Shown here piece by piece: positions 12,876 through 14,705 of a stretch of DNA of 14,705 nt. Source of the stretch: DATKZH01 sp964475955 (GTDB lineage: Bacteria; Planctomycetota; Planctomycetia; Pirellulales; Thermoguttaceae); NCBI GenBank assembly GCA_964475955.1, contig CAYYZY010000195.1:1-14705 (forward strand), in the 5' to 3' direction. Each line of letters opens with the position of its first letter. Position 1 is the first letter of the stretch. The notes below the pieces were generated by a model. It had not been told where the DNA came from. It saw only the letters and a program-made list of their open reading frames with translations, and searched no databases. The position numbers were made by a program, and so were the translations under genes.

Positions 12876-14705
12876 CTCGCGGCCCTCCTGCGCAACTCCG
12901 CGGCGTAGGCGCCGGCCGGATTGTCGGTGCCGAGTTCTTCCCACAACGAGGGGGGCTCGTCCTTCACATGGTTCACGGAGTTCACGGAGTCTTGCTTATC
13001 TTGTTCTTGGGGATCTGGCATTTCGTTTCCCCCCTCGTCCGAAGTCGCGCGTGCGATAGGAACAAGATAGGGGAAACTTCGTGAACTCCGTGAAGTCCGT
13101 GAAGCGTCCGAGTTGGAGTCGAGCATCCCCATTCCGACATAACACCATTGCAGCTTTCCGTTTACAGTCCGTTGCTTGTCTTCGACGTGTGGGCGGAGTC
13201 GTTTCAACGCGAGTCCGAACGGCGTTTTGCCCAACGAGGGGCGCCCGTTCGCTTGGGCAACCCGGTTGTACGCGTCGCGCAACCCAGCCATAGGAACGAA
13301 CATATGTTCGGATTCGATCGTGTGCCGGTCGAGCCACACCGCCAGCGGGTCCGTGGTGGCGTGAAACTCCGTCCACGCGGTTTGGACGCTCTCCGGCTGC
13401 GAGAAGCCGCGCTGCTCCTGGAGCCGCCCTAGGCCGTCAAGGGCGTGGTTCAGGAGCCCGGATAGCTCGCCTGGGGCGTGGAGGCAGGCGTCGAGTTCCT
13501 CGCGCGGGACCTGCTCCTCGGGCGGGATCGTGCGGTGGAAGGGGATCACCAACCACCGCCGAAAGAACGCATGGGAGGCGTCCTCGCTCCGCGGCGGATG
13601 GTTGGCAGAGAAGACGAGCCGCGCGAACGGGACGAAGTCGAACGAGTCGCGGAACTTGTACTCGGCGGTGAGCGTATCGCCGCCCGTGATGGCCTTGAAC
13701 GTCGAGGTGCCGGCCAGGTGCTCCGAGGGCAGGTCGGGGCAGATGTTGGCCAGCTTGCCGATCAGCCGAGCCCCGGCGAATTTGTCCGATTCAAGCTTGT
13801 GGAGCGACACGCCCGACGTGTTCGACTTGCCCAAGAACTCGATCACCAACGACAAGTACGTCGATTTGCCGTTCGCCCCCTCGCCGATCAACAGCACCGC
13901 GAATTGCATCGACGTGTTCGGCAGCATCAGCCAAGCGACGATTTCCCACGCCAGCTCATGCGCATCGGGCGGGAAGACCTGCTCGACGAACTGGTCGATC
14001 GCGGGGCAGGTGGCCTCGGGGTCGTACGTGACGGGGATTTGGACGGAGGATAGATGTTCAGGCGTGTGGGGCAGAAGCTCCTTATCGCGGACGCGTAGCA
14101 GGCCGTTCTTGACGTTCAACACGTCGAGCGGTGGACGCTCCCATAGTCCGGGCGCATCGACGCGGATGAACTCAACCACCTCGGACGCAAGCCGCGTGCT
14201 CCACACGTCGGCCGCGTCGAGACGGAGGCACAGACGCTTGACGCTCGCCTTGATGTAGTTCTCGGCGTGCTGCTTGTAGACGCCGTCGACGTACCGGTAG
14301 AGCTTGCCTCCGGGGTCCTGAGCGAAGTGATTTGACTCGTAGATGATGTCTGCCAGTCGCTTGACGCTCACCTCGTTCTGCCCGCGCTTCACCTTCTCCG
14401 GCGCCGCCTCGGCCAGCCGGACCAACCCCTCCGCGGTCCCGCCGCTGACGAGCCAGTCGGACACGTCGCCCTTCTCGGGCAGGCCCGGTAGCTCCAGGAT
14501 CTTGATGCTCGCCGCCGTGCCGCTGAGGGCCTTGGCCACCTTCTGCGCGTGCTGCCTGCCTGGGTCGTCGTTGTTGGGTAGGATCACCACATTGCGCCCA
14601 CGAAGGTGAGGCGACAGGGCCGCGGTCCACTTTCCGGCCCCGCCTGCGTTGCATGTGGCGACCAGCCCCAGTTTGACGAGCCGGTCGACGTCCTTCTCGC
14701 CCTCG
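12872..14705 (-). CDS. TOPRIM / SF3 helicase replication protein (P4/D5 family), 5' end beyond window
   Basis: At least 610 residues in the window. Counting from the first full codon (14704), residues 1-85 are a TOPRIM domain with the acidic EGEKDVD at 1-7 and ILPNNDDPGR at 41-50. The usual DXD there reads N-N-D. Residues about 110-245 match the D5 N-terminal region, including LNVKNGLL. The SF3 helicase has Walker A GEGANGKST (274-282), Walker B-like LANICPDLPSE, GGDTLTAEYK (341-350), motif C FSANHPP (365-371) and FFRRW. Such proteins prime and unwind the origin of phage satellites and plasmids. A zinc-binding or primase N-terminus probably lies outside the window. An apparent GTG start at 14590 is rejected because it would cut the TOPRIM domain. 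The C-terminal tail carries Ser/Arg repeats and SVNSVN, encoded by an inverted repeat. Confidence 0.9.
   Translation of the reverse strand, partial: EGEKDVDRLVKLGLVATCNAGGAGKWTAALSPHLRGRNVVILPNNDDPGRQHAQKVAKALSGTAASIKILELPGLPEKGDVSDWLVSGGTAEGLVRLAEAAPEKVKRGQNEVSVKRLADIIYESNHFAQDPGGKLYRYVDGVYKQHAENYIKASVKRLCLRLDAADVWSTRLASEVVEFIRVDAPGLWERPPLDVLNVKNGLLRVRDKELLPHTPEHLSSVQIPVTYDPEATCPAIDQFVEQVFPPDAHELAWEIVAWLMLPNTSMQFAVLLIGEGANGKSTYLSLVIEFLGKSNTSGVSLHKLESDKFAGARLIGKLANICPDLPSEHLAGTSTFKAITGGDTLTAEYKFRDSFDFVPFARLVFSANHPPRSEDASHAFFRRWLVIPFHRTIPPEEQVPREELDACLHAPGELSGLLNHALDGLGRLQEQRGFSQPESVQTAWTEFHATTDPLAVWLDRHTIESEHMFVPMAGLRDAYNRVAQANGRPSLGKTPFGLALKRLRPHVEDKQRTVNGKLQWCYVGMGMLDSNSDASRTSRSSRSFPYLVPIARATSDEGGNEMPDPQEQDKQDSVNSVNHVKDEPPSLWEELGTDNPAGAYAAELRRRAAR
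12972..13103. repeat. Inverted repeat inside the primase-helicase 3' end
   Basis: Outer arms 12972-12990 and 13085-13103 (19 bases) are complementary with one mismatch. Inner arms TATCTTGTTC (12997-13006) and GAACAAGATA (13060-13069) are perfectly complementary. Each outer arm is itself a tandem of a 9-base unit (TTCACGGAG or near copy). The unit translates as SVN-type repeats on one side and TSR/SSR-type repeats on the other, and the reading frame stays open throughout. Confidence 0.7.

Larger units (their letters stand above)
10905..14705. mobile_element. Integrative element at tRNA-Ser (left part, continues past the window)
   Basis: tRNA gene, integrase, XRE regulator, excisionase-like protein and TOPRIM/SF3 replication protein follow in order, all four proteins on the reverse strand. 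This set defines a replicating integrative element, for example a P4-like phage satellite or integrative plasmid. No capsid, portal, tail, relaxase or defence gene is visible; any would be to the right. The outer boundary is the tRNA; the inner boundary is unknown. Confidence 0.75.

Overview
The window looks like a chromosome segment of a planctomycete (Pirellulales-like is the best guess). The DNA is GC-rich. It carries a secreted sulfatase, a neutral-ceramidase-like hydrolase and a large glutamine-rich coiled-coil membrane protein with Cys-X2-Cys pairs, a combination typical of Planctomycetota. Genes are mostly single transcription units separated by spacers of 200-600 bases. Several spacers hold short palindromic (REP-like) elements. 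No 16S or other diagnostic marker is present, so the taxonomy is inference.

Left part, 1-10867, reads as host chromosome. It contains a stand-alone SecB-like chaperone gene (352-786, +) behind a good sigma70-type promoter. Next is a secreted sulfatase (1141-2568, +), preceded by a possible 28-codon leader ORF whose stop overlaps its start. A repeat bounded by imperfect inverted ends (2616-2774) separates it from a convergent membrane-anchored metallophosphoesterase (2791-3972, -). Upstream of that on the same strand is a PAS-GAF-receiver signalling protein (4079-5830, -) that probably starts at a GTG just behind a strong promoter. Then come an 88-residue membrane protein (6281-6547, +), the coiled-coil/Cys-rich membrane protein (6622-8277, -), and a ceramidase-like exported hydrolase (8797-10281, +). 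The last two are divergent across a spacer with two perfect-stem hairpins. A 586-base spacer with a twin-hairpin element follows.

Right part, 10868-14705, is the tRNA end of an integrative element. A tRNA-Ser(CGA) gene (10868-10950) is followed by a terminator. A tyrosine integrase reads towards it and takes its last 14 codons and its stop from the tRNA itself. Upstream of the integrase on the same strand are a small XRE-type regulator with an apparently leaderless start, an excisionase-like winged-HTH protein, and a TOPRIM/SF3-helicase replication protein (P4/D5 family) that runs off the right edge. Integrase, regulator, excisionase and primase-helicase are the core of a phage satellite or integrative plasmid. 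The cargo and the other attachment site must lie to the right of the window. The 3' end of the primase-helicase gene contains an internal inverted repeat of about 130 bases, the least expected structure here.

No CRISPR array, rRNA or intact insertion sequence was seen. Most long ORFs opposite the called genes are GC-driven antisense shadows.
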